Positions 1 to 10,590 of a stretch of 64,000 nt of DNA are shown in pieces. The DNA lies in the NCBI GenBank assembly GCA_028687035.1, contig JAQUAX010000006.1, positions 62,001-126,000 of the forward strand. The letters run 5' to 3'. This DNA is from Dechloromonas sp. GTDB taxonomy: Bacteria; Pseudomonadota; Gammaproteobacteria; Burkholderiales; Rhodocyclaceae. The notes beneath the pieces are model-generated. The model had not been told where the DNA came from. It was given only the letters and a program-made list of their open reading frames with translations, and searched no databases. The position numbers and the translations under genes are program-made. Within the stretch, counting starts at the first letter, position 1, and every line of letters begins with the position of its first letter.

Positions 1-595
1 ATTCGAGAATCGAGAAGCTGCCGCCCGAATTGATGAACAGGTACATCAGCGCGATCAGGAAGAGCAGCGAACCGAACAGCGTGTAGAGGAAGAACTTGAA
101 CGCGGCATAGACGCGGTTCGGACCGCCCCAGACGCCGATGATCAGGTACAGCGGAATCAGGGAGGCCTCGAAGAACACGTAGAACAGCATGCCGTCGAGC
201 GACGTGAAGATGCCGTTCATCAGGCCGGACATGATCAGGAAGGCAGCGTTGTACTGCGCGACCTTGTTCTGGATCACTTCCCAGCCGGCGGCGACGACGA
301 TGATCGTGATGAAGGCGTTCAGGATCACGAACAGCATCGAGATGCCATCAACGCCGAGATGGTAGTTGATGTTGAAGCGAGGGATCCAGGTGCTCAGCTC
401 GACGAACTGCATGCCGCCGGAAGCGACGTCGAAGCCGGTCCACAGCGGAATGGTGACCACGAAACCGGCGATCGCGCCGGCCAGCGAAAGCATCCGTGCC
501 AGCGGAGCGTTCCGATCGCCGCCGGTAGCCAGGATGAGCAGGCCGGCGAAGATCGGAATCCAGATTGCGAGAGATAGCAGCGGGTAAGTCGACAT
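1..595 (-). CDS. nuoM: NADH-quinone oxidoreductase subunit M (N-terminal part, cut by window edge)
   Basis: This is an antiporter-like membrane subunit of complex I, which couples quinone reduction to proton pumping in the inner membrane. Only the first 198 or so residues lie in the window. They contain several hydrophobic helices (about residues 4-22, 36-52 and 86-105) and the segment FYVFFEASLIPLYL. Its Glu near residue 143 matches the essential membrane glutamate of the family. The ATG at 595 is preceded by AAGGA. It follows nuoL after 32 bases in the nuo operon. The remainder of nuoM, and presumably nuoN, lie beyond the left edge. Confidence 0.96.
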   Translation of the reverse strand, partial: MSTYPLLSLAIWIPIFAGLLILATGGDRNAPLARMLSLAGAIAGFVVTIPLWTGFDVASGGMQFVELSTWIPRFNINYHLGVDGISMLFVILNAFITIIVVAAGWEVIQNKVAQYNAAFLIMSGLMNGIFTSLDGMLFYVFFEASLIPLYLIIGVWGGPNRVYAAFKFFLYTLFGSLLFLIALMYLFINSGGSFSILE

Positions 596-627
596 GTTAT
601 TCCTTGCTTTTCTGCGAACTATTCACG

Positions 628-2664
628 CTAGGCGCGGTTGATCCACAGGGTCATCAGCACGAAGAGGCCGATGATCATGGTGAATGCGTAGTGATAGACG
701 TAGCCCGTCTGGAAGAAGCGGACGATGGAAGCGATCCAGCCGACGACCTTGGCCGAGCCATTGACCACGATCCCGTCGATCACCGCGACGTCGCCACCGC
801 GCCACAGCGCCTTGCCGATCACGCGGGCACCGCCGGCGAAGACGAACTCGTTGATCTTGTCGAAGTAGTACTTGTTCTCGAACAGCGTGTGGATTGCGGA
901 GAAGCGGCGCTGGATCGCGGCCGGGATGTCCGGGCGCTTCATGTAGAAGAACCAGGAGAGCACGACACCGGCCAGCGCCAGGATGAACGGCGCAGTGGTG
1001 AAGGCATGGACGCCCATCGCGGCGGCACCGTGGAAGTGGCCGACCAGGTGTTCCATCGCCGGGTGCGCTTCGTGATCGACGAAGATCACGCCCTTGAAGT
1101 AATCCCCGAACAGCATCGGTTCGATTGCGAAGTAACCGACCACCATCGACGGGATCGCGAGCAGCACCAGCGGCAGCCAGACGACCCACGGGGTCTCGTG
1201 CGGCTTCTGGCCCGGAGCCAGGCCGTGGTGGTGATCGTGCGAGGTCTCCTCGTCGTCGTGGTCGCCATCGTGCTCGTGATGATGGGCGTCATCGGCCTTG
1301 CCGAAGCGCTCTTCGCCGTGGAAGACCAGGAAGTACATCCGGAAGGAGTAGAACGCGGTCACGAAGACGCCGGCCAGCACCGCGAAGTACGCAAAGCCGG
1401 AACCCGGGATGTGGGACAGCGCGACGGCCTCGATGATCGAGTCCTTGGAGTAGAAGCCGGACAGGAAAGGCGTACCGATCAGGGCCAGCGAGCCGATCAG
1501 CGACGTGATCCAGGTAATCGGCATGTACTTGCGCAGGCCGCCCATGTTGCGGATGTCCTGGTCGTGGTGCATGCCGATGATCACCGAGCCGGCGGCAAGG
1601 AACAGCAGCGCCTTGAAGAAGGCGTGCGTCATCAGGTGGAAGATCGCCACCGAGTAGGCCGATGCGCCCAGGGCGACCGTCATGTAGCCGAGCTGCGACA
1701 GCGTCGAATAGGCGACGACGCGCTTGATGTCGTTCTGGATGATGCCGAGGAAGCCCATGAACAGCGCGGTGATCGCACCGATGACGATGACGAAGGACAG
1801 CGCCGTCGTCGACAGTTCGAACAGCGGGGACATGCGCGACACCATGAAGATGCCGGCGGTCACCATCGTCGCCGCGTGAATCAGCGCCGAGATCGGGGTC
1901 GGACCTTCCATCGAATCGGGCAGCCAGACGTGCAGCGGAACCTGCGCCGACTTGCCCATCGCGCCGATGAACAGGCAGATGCAGGTCACGGTCATCAGCG
2001 ACCAGTCGGCGGCGCCCCAGATGTTGATCGTGGCGTCGGCCAGCGTCGGCGCCTTGGCGAACACGGCGGCGTAGTCCAGCGAACCGAAATGCGCGAGCAC
2101 CAGGCCGATGCCCAGGATGAAGCCGAAGTCGCCGACGCGGTTGACCAGGAAGGCCTTCATGTTCGCGAAGATCGCCGTCGGACGGGTGTACCAGAAGCCG
2201 ATCAGCAGGTAGGAAACCAGACCGACCGCTTCCCAGCCGAAGAACAGTTGCATAAAGTTGTTCGCCATCACGAGCATCAGCATCGAGAAGGTAAACAGCG
2301 AGATGTAGCTGAAGAAGCGGTTGTAGCCCGGATCCTCGTGCATGTAGCCGATCGTGTAGATATGCACCATCAGCGACACGAAGGTGACGACCAGCATCAT
2401 CGTCGCGGTCAGCGTGTCGATCAGGAAACCGACCTCGAACTTGTAATCGCCGCTGGTCAGCCAGGTGTAGACCGGGCCGTTGTAGGTGTTGCCGGCCAGC
2501 ACGTCCTGGAAGATCAGCACGGAGCACGCGAAAGCGACGGCCACGCCGAGGATGGTCGCGGTATGGGCGACCCAGCGCGGAATGACGCGGCAGAAGAGAC
2601 CGGCGATCATCGCGCCGAACAGCGGCGCCAGCGGTACGAGCAGATAGAGTTTTTGCATTTCCAT
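628..2664 (-). CDS. nuoL: NADH-quinone oxidoreductase subunit L
   Basis: The 678-residue, many-helix protein is the largest antiporter-like subunit of complex I, the one with the long lateral helix. The membrane glutamate is near residue 145 (FFGWEAVGLV) and the key lysine near 238 (IGAMGKSAQVPLHVWLPD), both expected for NuoL. A hydrophilic loop at about 461-480 holds nine histidines among acidic residues (begins HHHEHDGDHD). This loop is not part of the pumping machinery and may bind metal, which is inference. The gene lies two bases from nuoK, so it is translated from the same operon messenger. Confidence 0.98.
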   Translation of the reverse strand: MEMQKLYLLVPLAPLFGAMIAGLFCRVIPRWVAHTATILGVAVAFACSVLIFQDVLAGNTYNGPVYTWLTSGDYKFEVGFLIDTLTATMMLVVTFVSLMVHIYTIGYMHEDPGYNRFFSYISLFTFSMLMLVMANNFMQLFFGWEAVGLVSYLLIGFWYTRPTAIFANMKAFLVNRVGDFGFILGIGLVLAHFGSLDYAAVFAKAPTLADATINIWGAADWSLMTVTCICLFIGAMGKSAQVPLHVWLPDSMEGPTPISALIHAATMVTAGIFMVSRMSPLFELSTTALSFVIVIGAITALFMGFLGIIQNDIKRVVAYSTLSQLGYMTVALGASAYSVAIFHLMTHAFFKALLFLAAGSVIIGMHHDQDIRNMGGLRKYMPITWITSLIGSLALIGTPFLSGFYSKDSIIEAVALSHIPGSGFAYFAVLAGVFVTAFYSFRMYFLVFHGEERFGKADDAHHHEHDGDHDDEETSHDHHHGLAPGQKPHETPWVVWLPLVLLAIPSMVVGYFAIEPMLFGDYFKGVIFVDHEAHPAMEHLVGHFHGAAAMGVHAFTTAPFILALAGVVLSWFFYMKRPDIPAAIQRRFSAIHTLFENKYYFDKINEFVFAGGARVIGKALWRGGDVAVIDGIVVNGSAKVVGWIASIVRFFQTGYVYHYAFTMIIGLFVLMTLWINRA

Positions 2665-2666
2665 GG

Positions 2667-2978
2667 TTAACCCTTCAGGCTGCCCAGGTCATCCACATGG
2701 ATGCTCTTGAGGTTGCGGAACAGCACGATCAGGATGGCGAGGCCGATCGCCGATTCGGCGGCGGCGACGGTCAGGATGAAGAAGACGAAAACCTGTCCCG
2801 AGAGATCCTGCAGATAGTGCGAAAAGGCCACGAAATTCATGTTGACCGCGAGCAGCATCAGTTCGATGGCCATCAGCAACACGATCAGGTTCTTCCGGTT
2901 CAGGAAGATGCCGACGATGCTGATCGCGAACAGCATCGCGCCCAGAATCAGGAAATGCGAAAGTGACAAAGTGAGCAT
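2667..2978 (-). CDS. nuoK: NADH-quinone oxidoreductase subunit K
   Basis: This small complex I membrane subunit (103 residues) begins [13 protein letters not shown]. It has three transmembrane helices, and the two conserved membrane glutamates lie in MAIELML (near 39) and AAAESAIGL (near 75). Length is normal for the family (about 100). A longer reading frame continues upstream of this ATG, but it is out of step with the protein family, so the ATG at 2978 is the start. It lies 14 bases after nuoJ and 2 bases before nuoL. Confidence 0.97.
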   Translation of the reverse strand: MLTLSLSHFLILGAMLFAISIVGIFLNRKNLIVLLMAIELMLLAVNMNFVAFSHYLQDLSGQVFVFFILTVAAAESAIGLAILIVLFRNLKSIHVDDLGSLKG

Positions 2979-2992
2979 AGTCTTCCCTGCGT

Positions 2993-3589
2993 TCAGTCTT
3001 TTTCCACCGGCATCTGCAGCACGCGGATGCGATCCTTCGCCTTGACGAAGACCTGCTGATTCGGATTGGTGTTCTTGGACTTCTTCGGACCGCGATAGGT
3101 CAGCACGATGGCCGCGATCATGCCGACCAGCAGCACGAGCGACGCGAGTTCGAACGGATACACGTACTCGCTGAACATCAGCGCACCGATCTCCTTGGTA
3201 TTGGAGACGCCGGCCGGAACCAGCGCGTCGGCGGCCGGCACCTGGAAGTACTTGCTGCCGAGCACCAGGCCCATCTCGAGGACCATCAGCAGACCGAGCA
3301 CGGCGCCGAGCGGCAGGTAATTCCAGAAGCCCTGCCGGATGCGGTCGATATTGATGTCGAGCATCATCACGACGAACAGGAAGAGCACCATCACCGCCCC
3401 GGCGTACACCAGGATGATCGCGATGGCCAGGAACTCGGCCTGCAGCAGCGCCCAGATGCCGCCGCACGTGAAGAACGCGAGGATCAGGTGCAGAACGGCG
3501 TGCACCGGATTGCGCGCGGTGATCACGCGCAGGCTGGCGAAAATCAGAATCGCCGCCAGGAAGAAAAAGACGAAAGTTTGGAAATCCAT
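2993..3589 (-). CDS. nuoJ: NADH-quinone oxidoreductase subunit J
   Basis: Membrane subunit of complex I, 198 residues from the ATG at 3589 ([17 protein letters not shown]). Five hydrophobic helices are followed by a hydrophilic tail with the basic segment [12 protein letters not shown]. An in-frame GTG three codons upstream (3598) could extend it. However, AGGTG, which contains that GTG, sits six bases before the ATG and fits better as its ribosome-binding site. nuoI ends 12 bases upstream and nuoK starts 14 bases downstream. Confidence 0.95.
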   Translation of the reverse strand: MDFQTFVFFFLAAILIFASLRVITARNPVHAVLHLILAFFTCGGIWALLQAEFLAIAIILVYAGAVMVLFLFVVMMLDINIDRIRQGFWNYLPLGAVLGLLMVLEMGLVLGSKYFQVPAADALVPAGVSNTKEIGALMFSEYVYPFELASLVLLVGMIAAIVLTYRGPKKSKNTNPNQQVFVKAKDRIRVLQMPVEKD

Positions 3590-3601
3590 GTTGGGCACCT
3601 G

Positions 3602-4090
3602 TCAGCGGTAGGGGGCGTCGAGTTCGCGATCCTTCGCGATCTGCGCCTCGTAGCGGTCGCCGTTGGCGAGCAGCATCTGCTTGGTGTAGTACAGGTCGCC
3701 GCGCTTTTCGCCGTGATATTCGAAGATGCGCGTCTCGACGATCGCGTCGACCGGGCAGGCCTCCTCGCAGAAACCGCAGAAGATGCACTTGGTCAGATCG
3801 ATGTCGTAGCGCGTCGTGCGACGGGAACCGTCGTCACGCGGCTCGGCCTCGATGGTGATCGCCATGGCCGGGCAGATCGCCTCGCACAGCTTGCAGGCGA
3901 TGCAGCGCTCCTCGCCGTTCGGATAACGGCGCAGCGCGTGCAGGCCGCGGAAGCGGTAACTCTGCGGCGTCTTTTCCTCGGGGTACTGCACGGTGATCTT
4001 GCGGGCGAAGAAATACTTGCCCGTCACCGACATGCCCTTCAACAACTCCTTGAGGAAGAGGCTGTTGAAGATATCCTTCATCGAACCCAT
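3602..4090 (-). CDS. nuoI: NADH-quinone oxidoreductase subunit I (two 4Fe-4S clusters)
   Basis: This 162-residue ferredoxin-like subunit of the peripheral arm passes electrons from NuoG towards NuoB. Two complete cysteine motifs are visible, [13 protein letters not shown] (Cys near 63, 66, 69, 73) and [13 protein letters not shown] (near 102, 105, 108, 112). Each is expected to ligate three irons of one cluster plus one of the other. The ATG at 4090 has GGAGAG just upstream. A second in-frame ATG three codons in is less well placed. It sits ten bases after nuoH. Confidence 0.98.
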   Translation of the reverse strand: MGSMKDIFNSLFLKELLKGMSVTGKYFFARKITVQYPEEKTPQSYRFRGLHALRRYPNGEERCIACKLCEAICPAMAITIEAEPRDDGSRRTTRYDIDLTKCIFCGFCEEACPVDAIVETRIFEYHGEKRGDLYYTKQMLLANGDRYEAQIAKDRELDAPYR

Positions 4091-4100
4091 GAGTCTCTCC

Positions 4101-5150
4101 TCACTTCCAGATATTCAGCGGCGACATCATCCAGACGCCGACGACGAGCAGCCAGATCAGACAGATCGGCACGAAAACCTTCCAGCCCAGACGCATCAGC
4201 TGGTCGTAGCGGAAGCGCGGGAAGGTCGCCCGGAACCACAGGAACAGGAAGAGCACAAAGGACATCTTGGCGAGCAGCCAGACGATGCCGTCCGGCAGGA
4301 AGCCGACCGGCGACAGCCAGCCGCCGAGGAACATGATCGAGGTCAGTGCGGAGACCAGGATCATGTTGGCGTATTCGGCCAGGAAGAACAGCGCGAACGC
4401 CATGCCCGAATATTCGACGTGGAAGCCGGCGACGATTTCCGACTCGCCCTCGGCGAGGTCGAACGGAGCGCGGTTCAGCTCGGCGGTGCCGGAGATCAGA
4501 TAGACGACGAACATGGGCAGCAGCGGCAGCCAGTTCCACGACAGGAAGCCGAGGCCGAATTCGGCGAAGCGGCCTTCACCCTGGCCATTGACGATGTCGA
4601 CCAGATTCAGGCTGTTCGACACCATCAGCACGCAGATCAGCGAGAAGCCCATCGCGACTTCGTAGGACACCATCTGCGCGGCGGAACGCATCGCGCCGAG
4701 GAAGGCGTACTTCGAGTTGGAGGCCCAGCCGGACAGGATGATGCCGTACACGCCCATCGACGTGATCGCCATGATGTACAGCAGACTGGCGTCGATGTTC
4801 GCGAGGACCAGCGAATCGGTGAAGGGAATCACCGCCCATGCGGCCAGCGCCGGAGCGATGGCCAGCATCGGGGCGATGATGAAGATGCCCTTGTTGGCAC
4901 CGCTCGGTACGACGATTTCCTTCAGCAACAGCTTCAGGCCGTCGGCGATCGGCTGGATCAGACCCAGCGGACCGACGCGGTTGGGACCGATGCGGACCTG
5001 CATGTAGCCGATCACCTTGCGCTCGAAATACGTCAGGTAGGCGACGCCGAGCATCAGCGGGGCGACGATCAGGACGATCTTCAGCAGGGTCCAGACAGCC
5101 GGCCATGCGCCGCCGAAAATCCCCTGTCCAACGTTCATCAGTGCGTCCAT
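4101..5150 (-). CDS. nuoH: NADH-quinone oxidoreductase subunit H
   Basis: The 349-residue membrane subunit forms the quinone chamber with NuoB and NuoD. About eight hydrophobic helices are visible. The conserved loops include [19 protein letters not shown] near residue 45 and the acidic stretch [24 protein letters not shown] (quoted up to EIVA only as [16 protein letters not shown]) that lines the quinone entry. Length is typical. The nuoG stop TAA directly abuts this ATG, which suggests translational coupling. nuoI follows after ten bases. Confidence 0.98.
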   Translation of the reverse strand: MDALMNVGQGIFGGAWPAVWTLLKIVLIVAPLMLGVAYLTYFERKVIGYMQVRIGPNRVGPLGLIQPIADGLKLLLKEIVVPSGANKGIFIIAPMLAIAPALAAWAVIPFTDSLVLANIDASLLYIMAITSMGVYGIILSGWASNSKYAFLGAMRSAAQMVSYEVAMGFSLICVLMVSNSLNLVDIVNGQGEGRFAEFGLGFLSWNWLPLLPMFVVYLISGTAELNRAPFDLAEGESEIVAGFHVEYSGMAFALFFLAEYANMILVSALTSIMFLGGWLSPVGFLPDGIVWLLAKMSFVLFLFLWFRATFPRFRYDQLMRLGWKVFVPICLIWLLVVGVWMMSPLNIWK

Positions 5151-7484
5151 TTATGCACGCTCCACGGTAATCTGGCCGAACATCGCGCCGAGCGCGGCGG
5201 TCGTCGCGTGCGCGGCGGAAACCCGCACGCAACCGGCCGGAACATTGTTGTCGATCTTGGCCGCCAGAACGGCCGCGCCTTGTCCCTGGACAACGCGGAC
5301 CTGGCTGCCGTCGGCGATGCCGAGCCGGGCGGCGGTGTCGCCGTTCAGACGAGCCACCGGCGCCTTGCCGTCGACCGTCTGCTGCAGCGCCGGCGCGCGG
5401 CGTGCCATCGGGTCGGCGAAGTGGATCGGCACGTCGGCGATGCGCTGCAGGCCACCAGACGCAGCGGCCGGCAGGGAAACGGCGACGCCATTGAGGTCGT
5501 TGCTCAGGTTGGCGACGAATTCGGCGCCCTTGCCGAGCACCTCATCGCGGACCTGTTCGCTGGACTCGTAGCCGAAGCCGTCGAGATTCAGCACGTTGCC
5601 CAGCACGCGCAGCACCTTCCAGGCCGGACGGGTCTCGCCGCGCGGTTTGACGACGCCGTTGAAGCCCTGGATGCGGCCTTCGGTATTGACGAAGGTGCCG
5701 GCGGTCTCGGTGTAGGGCGAGATCGGCAGCATCACGTCGGCGTATTCGAGGGCCGGCGCATGCTTGAAGGCGGACATGAAGACGACCATGTTGGCCTGCT
5801 TCAGCGCGCCGAGGACCAGCTGCGGGTTGGCGACGTCGAATTCGGGCTCGATGCCCATCAGCACGTAGGCCTTGCGCGGCTGTTCGAACATCGTGCGCGC
5901 ATTGGCGTTCGACGGCAGCGCCCAGGCGACGTGGCCGCCAACCGTGTTGGCCGCTTCGCCGAGGAAGCCGACGGTCGCGCCGGTCAGCTTGCCGAGCTCG
6001 AGCGCCAGCGCATGCAGACGGGTCGCATCGTCGGACTGGGTCGCGACGTTGCCGAGGAAGATCGCACGCTTTTCGCCTTCGATCAGGCTCTGCGCGATCT
6101 GGCGGCTTTCCGCACACACGGCAACCGTCTCGAGGCCGGCCGGAACGGCGGAGCCCTTGGCTTCGGCGGCGGCCTTGACGACCGCAGCCAGCGCGAAGAC
6201 CAGTTCGCTCGGCGCGACAACGCGCTGGGTGTGCAGCTTGATCAGCGAATCGTCGCCGGTCACGCCCAGCAGGCTGACCTTGGTGTATTTCTTCGCGGCC
6301 TGACGCAGACGCTGGGCGATCAGCGGGTGGTCCTTGCGCAGGAAGGAACCGACGACCAGCGCGGCGTCCAGGTCCTTGATCTCGGACAGCTTGAGGCCGA
6401 GCCACGGGGTACCGGCGCGCTTGAAATCGGAACCGAAATCGGACTGGCGCGGACGGAAGTCGATGTTGCCGCTGCCCAGGCCCTTCATGACCTTGCCCAG
6501 CAGGTACATTTCCTCGACGGTGCTGTTCGGCGCGGCCAGGGCGGCCACCGCGTCTCCGCCGTGGTCACGCGCGATGTCCTTGAGGCCGTGGGCGACGTAG
6601 TCGAGCGCGACGTTCCAGTCGCATTCTTTCCATTCGCCGCCCTGCTTCACCATCGGCTTGGTCAGGCGCTCGTCGGAATTCAGCGCCTGGTAGGAGAAGC
6701 GCTCCTTGTCGGAGATCCAGCACTCGTTGACCGACTCGTTCTCGCGCGGCAGAACGCGCATCACGTTGTCGTGCTTGACCTGGACGACCAGGTTGGCGCC
6801 GACCGAGTCGTGCGGGCTGACCGACTTGCGGCGCTGCAGTTCCCAGGAGCGCGCGGTGTAGCGGAACGGCTTTGAAGTCAGCGCGCCGACCGGGCACAGG
6901 TCGATCATGTTGCCGGACAGTTCGGAATCCACCGAGCGGCCGACGAAGGTCATGATCTCGGAGTGCATGTTCCGGTTGGCCATGCCGAGTTCCATGATGC
7001 CGGCGATTTCCTGGCCGAAGCGGACGCAGCGCGTGCAATGGATGCAGCGGCTCATCTCTTCCATGGAGATCAGCGGACCGACGCTCTTGTGGAAGACGAC
7101 GTGTTTTTCCTCGGTGTAGCGGCTCTTCATCGGGCCGTAACCGACGGACATGTCCTGCAACTGGCACTCGCCGCCCTGGTCGCAGATCGGGCAATCCAAC
7201 GGGTGGTTGATCAGCAGGAATTCCATGACCCCCTTCTGCGCCTTGACGGCCAGATCGGAGTGCGTGAATACCTTCATGCCGTTGGTCACCGGCGTTGCAC
7301 AGGCGGGCAACGGTTTCGGCGCCTTTTCCACCTGCACCAGACACATGCGGCAGTTGGCGGCAATCGAAAGTTTCTTGTGGTAGCAGAAATGCGGGATATA
7401 TACGCCAACCTGCTGCGCGGCGTCCATCACCGTGCTGCCGTCGGGCACTTGCGCCTTTTTGCCGTCGATTTCGATTTCTAGCAT
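5151..7484 (-). CDS. nuoG: NADH-quinone oxidoreductase subunit G
   Basis: The 777-residue peripheral-arm subunit carries most of the iron-sulfur wire. The N-terminus shows the 2Fe-2S ligands (Cys near 34, 45, 48, 62). Next comes the His-Cys3 4Fe-4S site around HPLDCPICDQGGEC (94-107), then CIHCTRC near 147 for a further cluster. The remainder is a molybdopterin-oxidoreductase-like fold that binds no cofactor in complex I. It is shorter than the about 900-residue enterobacterial NuoG, as is usual in betaproteobacteria. The gene abuts nuoH and follows nuoF in the operon. Confidence 0.98.
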   Translation of the reverse strand: MLEIEIDGKKAQVPDGSTVMDAAQQVGVYIPHFCYHKKLSIAANCRMCLVQVEKAPKPLPACATPVTNGMKVFTHSDLAVKAQKGVMEFLLINHPLDCPICDQGGECQLQDMSVGYGPMKSRYTEEKHVVFHKSVGPLISMEEMSRCIHCTRCVRFGQEIAGIMELGMANRNMHSEIMTFVGRSVDSELSGNMIDLCPVGALTSKPFRYTARSWELQRRKSVSPHDSVGANLVVQVKHDNVMRVLPRENESVNECWISDKERFSYQALNSDERLTKPMVKQGGEWKECDWNVALDYVAHGLKDIARDHGGDAVAALAAPNSTVEEMYLLGKVMKGLGSGNIDFRPRQSDFGSDFKRAGTPWLGLKLSEIKDLDAALVVGSFLRKDHPLIAQRLRQAAKKYTKVSLLGVTGDDSLIKLHTQRVVAPSELVFALAAVVKAAAEAKGSAVPAGLETVAVCAESRQIAQSLIEGEKRAIFLGNVATQSDDATRLHALALELGKLTGATVGFLGEAANTVGGHVAWALPSNANARTMFEQPRKAYVLMGIEPEFDVANPQLVLGALKQANMVVFMSAFKHAPALEYADVMLPISPYTETAGTFVNTEGRIQGFNGVVKPRGETRPAWKVLRVLGNVLNLDGFGYESSEQVRDEVLGKGAEFVANLSNDLNGVAVSLPAAASGGLQRIADVPIHFADPMARRAPALQQTVDGKAPVARLNGDTAARLGIADGSQVRVVQGQGAAVLAAKIDNNVPAGCVRVSAAHATTAALGAMFGQITVERA

Positions 7485-7535
7485 GTCGCTACCTTGTAGC
7501 CGTTTCTCTCGTAACTTACGCGGGGAAGGTTTCCG

Positions 7536-8864
7536 TCAGACCGGGATCTTGTGGAAACCACTGCCGGCCCATTGCACATCCTTGGGCACCTGACAGGTCT
7601 TGTGTTCGATGTGGTACTCGAATTCGCTGCGGAAATGCTTGATGAAACTCTGCACCGGGAAGGCCGCGGCGTCGCCGAGCGCACAGATCGTACGGCCGGC
7701 GATGTTGCCGAGCACGCTGTTCAGCAGGTCTAGATCCTCGGGCTTGCCCTGGCCGTTTTCGATGCGATGCACCACCTTGTACATCCAGGCCGTGCCCTCA
7801 CGGCAAGGGGTACATTGACCGCAGGATTCTTCGTGGTAGAAGAAGGACAGTCGGTCGAGCGCCTTGACCATGCACACCGTCTCGTCCATCACGATGACCG
7901 CGCCGGAGCCGAGCATGGAGCCGGCCTTGCTGATGGAGTCATAGTCCATCGTGCAGTCCATCATGATCTCGCCCGGAAGCACCGGAGCGGAGGAACCGCC
8001 GGGGATGACCGCCTTCAGCTTGCGGCCGCCGCGCATGCCGCCGCACATCTCGAGCAGCGTCGAGAACGGCGTGCCGAGCGGAATCTCGTAGTTACCCGGG
8101 CGGTTGACGTGGCCGGACACCGAGAAAAGCTTGGTGCCGCCGTTGTTCGGCTTGCCCAGATTGAGGTAATCCTCGCCGCCCATCTTCAGGATGGTCGGGA
8201 TCGACGCGAAGGTCTCGGTGTTGTTGATCGTCGTCGGCTTGCCGTACAGACCGAAAGAGGCCGGGAACGGCGGCTTGAAGCGCGGCTGCCCCTTCTTGCC
8301 CTCGATCGATTCGAGCAGCGCGGTTTCCTCGCCACAGATGTAGGCGCCATAACCATGGTGCGCGAACAGTTCGAAATTGAAGCCGGAGCCCAGGATGTTC
8401 TGGCCGATGAAGCCGGCTGCGCGGGCCTCGTCGAGCGCTTCCTCGAAACGCTTGTACTCCAGCCAGACTTCGCCGTGCACGTAGTTGTAGCCGCGATTGG
8501 CGCCCATCGCATAAGCCGCGATGGCCATGCCTTCGATGACCGCATGCGGGTTGTAGCGCATGATGTCGCGGTCCTTGAAGGTACCCGGCTCGCCTTCGTC
8601 GGTGTTACAGACGACGTACTTGTCGCCCGGGAAGGAACGCGGCATGAAGGACCACTTCAGGCCGGTCGGAAAACCGGCGCCGCCGCGGCCGCGCAGGACC
8701 GACTTCTTGACTTCGGAGATGACGTCTTCCTGAGAAATCTTGTTTTCCAGGATGCGGCGCAATTGCTGGTAGCCGCCGCGGGCCACGTAATCACTCAGGC
8801 GCCAGGTGTTGTCGCCGTCGAGGCCCTGCATCAGGACGCCGTTGATCGAACCGAGCATCGCCAT
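7536..8864 (-). CDS. nuoF: NADH-quinone oxidoreductase subunit F (NADH and FMN binding)
   Basis: This is the electron-input subunit of 442 residues, where NADH reduces FMN. The glycine-rich nucleotide motif [13 protein letters not shown] is near residue 62. The C-terminal cysteine motif [13 protein letters not shown] ligates a 4Fe-4S cluster. The frame remains open upstream of the ATG at 8864, but that stretch is arginine-rich and overlaps nuoE, so it is not coding. The start overlaps the nuoE stop as TAATG. A gap of about 50 bases separates it from nuoG. Confidence 0.97.
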   Translation of the reverse strand: MAMLGSINGVLMQGLDGDNTWRLSDYVARGGYQQLRRILENKISQEDVISEVKKSVLRGRGGAGFPTGLKWSFMPRSFPGDKYVVCNTDEGEPGTFKDRDIMRYNPHAVIEGMAIAAYAMGANRGYNYVHGEVWLEYKRFEEALDEARAAGFIGQNILGSGFNFELFAHHGYGAYICGEETALLESIEGKKGQPRFKPPFPASFGLYGKPTTINNTETFASIPTILKMGGEDYLNLGKPNNGGTKLFSVSGHVNRPGNYEIPLGTPFSTLLEMCGGMRGGRKLKAVIPGGSSAPVLPGEIMMDCTMDYDSISKAGSMLGSGAVIVMDETVCMVKALDRLSFFYHEESCGQCTPCREGTAWMYKVVHRIENGQGKPEDLDLLNSVLGNIAGRTICALGDAAAFPVQSFIKHFRSEFEYHIEHKTCQVPKDVQWAGSGFHKIPV

Positions 8865-9337
8865 TATTTGCACTCCTCGAGCAGCTTGTCGATCTGTTCC
8901 GGATGCATGTGGCTGCACATCGAGCGGTTGTTCACGATGAAAACCGGTGCATCGCCGCAGGCGCCCATGCACTCGCCTTCCTTCAGCGTGAACTTGCCGT
9001 CCGGCGTCGTCTCGTTGTAGCCGATGCCCAGTTTCTTCTGCAGGTACTCGCCGGCGTGATAGCCGCCGGATAGCGCGCACGGCAGGTTGGTGCAGACCGT
9101 GATCTTGTATCTGCCGACCGGCTTCAGGTCGTACATGTTGTAGAAGGAGGCGACTTCATAAACCGCGATCGGCGCCAGGCCGAGGTAGTCGGCGACGGCC
9201 TCGATGGACTCGGGTGCCAGCCAGCCCTTTTCTTCCTGGGCATGCGCCAGGCAGGACATGGTGGCCGATTGCTTCTGGTCGGCCGGATACTTGGCGACCT
9301 CGCGGGCGAATTTCTGGAGGGTTTCAGCGGAAAACAT
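8864..9337 (-). CDS. nuoE: NADH-quinone oxidoreductase subunit E (2Fe-2S)
   Basis: This 157-residue thioredoxin-fold subunit partners NuoF. The four 2Fe-2S ligands are visible in [11 protein letters not shown] and [10 protein letters not shown], with the spacing of the 24-kDa family. It begins [18 protein letters not shown], and its ATG overlaps the nuoD stop (TGATG). Its stop overlaps the nuoF start, so the three genes are translationally coupled. Confidence 0.97.
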   Translation of the reverse strand: MFSAETLQKFAREVAKYPADQKQSATMSCLAHAQEEKGWLAPESIEAVADYLGLAPIAVYEVASFYNMYDLKPVGRYKITVCTNLPCALSGGYHAGEYLQKKLGIGYNETTPDGKFTLKEGECMGACGDAPVFIVNNRSMCSHMHPEQIDKLLEECK

Positions 9338-10590
9338 CAGCGGTCAATCTCGCCAAAAACGATATCTTGGGAGCCGATGATCGTGACGACGTCGGCAATC
9401 ATGTGGCCACGGGACATTTCGTCCATGCCGGCCAGGTGGGCGTAGCCCGGAGCGCGAATCTTCATCCGGTACGGCTTGTTGGCCCCGTCGGAAATGAAGT
9501 AAATGCCGAACTCGCCCTTCGGGTGTTCGACCGCGGCATAGGCTTCGCCCGGCGGAACGTGAATGCCTTCGGTGAAGAGCTTGAAATGGTGGATCAGCTC
9601 TTCCATGTTGGACTTCATGTTCTCGCGCGGAGGCGGCGCCACCTTGTGGTTGTCGGTGATCACCGGGCCCGGGTTCTTGCGCAGCCACTCGATGCACTGC
9701 TTGATGATGCGGTTGGACTGCAGCATCTCTTCCATGCGCACCAGGTAGCGATCGTAGCTGTCGCCATTGACACCGACCGGCACGTCGAAATCGACCTTGT
9801 CATAGGCGGCATACGGCTGCTTCTTGCGCAGGTCCCAGGCGAAGCCAGAACCGCGCAGCATCGCGCCGGTGAAGCCCATCTGCAGCGCGCGCTCGGGCGA
9901 CACGACGCCGACATTGACCAGACGCTGCTTCCAGATCCGGTTGTCGGTCAGAAGCGTGTGGTATTCGGCGTGATAGGTCGGGAATCGGTTGGTGAAGTCT
10001 TCCAGGAAGTCGAGCAGCGAACCGCTGCGGTTGTCGTTCAGTTCCTTGGCCTTCTTCGCGCTGGTCCAGGTCGATTCCTGGTATTGCGGCATGCGGTCCG
10101 GCAGGTCGCGGTAGACGCCGCCCGGACGGTAATAAGCAGCGTGCAGCCGGGCACCCGAGACGGCCTCGTAGGCATCCATCAGGTCCTCGCGCTCGCGGAA
10201 GGTGTAGAGCGCCATCGTCATCGCACCGACGTCCAGCGCGTGACAGCCGATCCACAGCAGATGGTTCAGGATCCGGGTGATTTCGTCGAACATCGTCCGG
10301 ATGTATTTGCCGCGTTCCGGAACGTCGATGCCGAGCAACTTCTCCACCGCCATGCAGTAGGCGTGCTCGTTGGTCATCGTGGACACGTAGTCGAGACGGT
10401 CCATGTACGGAACCGACTGGACCCAGGTGCGGGTTTCGGCCAGCTTTTCGGTCGCGCGGTGCAGCAGGCCGATGTGCGGGTCGGCACGCTGGACGACTTC
10501 GCCGTCCAGCTCGAGCACCAGACGCAGCACACCGTGCGCGGCCGGGTGCTGCGGACCGAAGTTCAGGGTGAAATTGCGGATATCAGCCAT
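9337..10590 (-). CDS. nuoD: NADH-quinone oxidoreductase subunit D
   Basis: The 49-kDa-type subunit (417 residues from [20 protein letters not shown]) forms the quinone site with NuoB. It is related to the large subunit of NiFe hydrogenases but has lost the nickel cysteines. [13 protein letters not shown] is the hallmark near the N-terminus. An upstream in-frame ATG at 10599 would add MPP. The start at 10590 matches the family and overlaps the nuoC stop. The gene is separate from nuoC, unlike the fused enterobacterial nuoCD. Confidence 0.97.
   Translation of the reverse strand: MADIRNFTLNFGPQHPAAHGVLRLVLELDGEVVQRADPHIGLLHRATEKLAETRTWVQSVPYMDRLDYVSTMTNEHAYCMAVEKLLGIDVPERGKYIRTMFDEITRILNHLLWIGCHALDVGAMTMALYTFREREDLMDAYEAVSGARLHAAYYRPGGVYRDLPDRMPQYQESTWTSAKKAKELNDNRSGSLLDFLEDFTNRFPTYHAEYHTLLTDNRIWKQRLVNVGVVSPERALQMGFTGAMLRGSGFAWDLRKKQPYAAYDKVDFDVPVGVNGDSYDRYLVRMEEMLQSNRIIKQCIEWLRKNPGPVITDNHKVAPPPRENMKSNMEELIHHFKLFTEGIHVPPGEAYAAVEHPKGEFGIYFISDGANKPYRMKIRAPGYAHLAGMDEMSRGHMIADVVTIIGSQDIVFGEIDR

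Noticed and set aside
565..2670. A 701-codon open frame on the plus strand opposite nuoL
   Set aside because: It is the exact antisense shadow of nuoL in GC-rich DNA, rich in Asp, Arg, His and Gln, without any recognisable domain.
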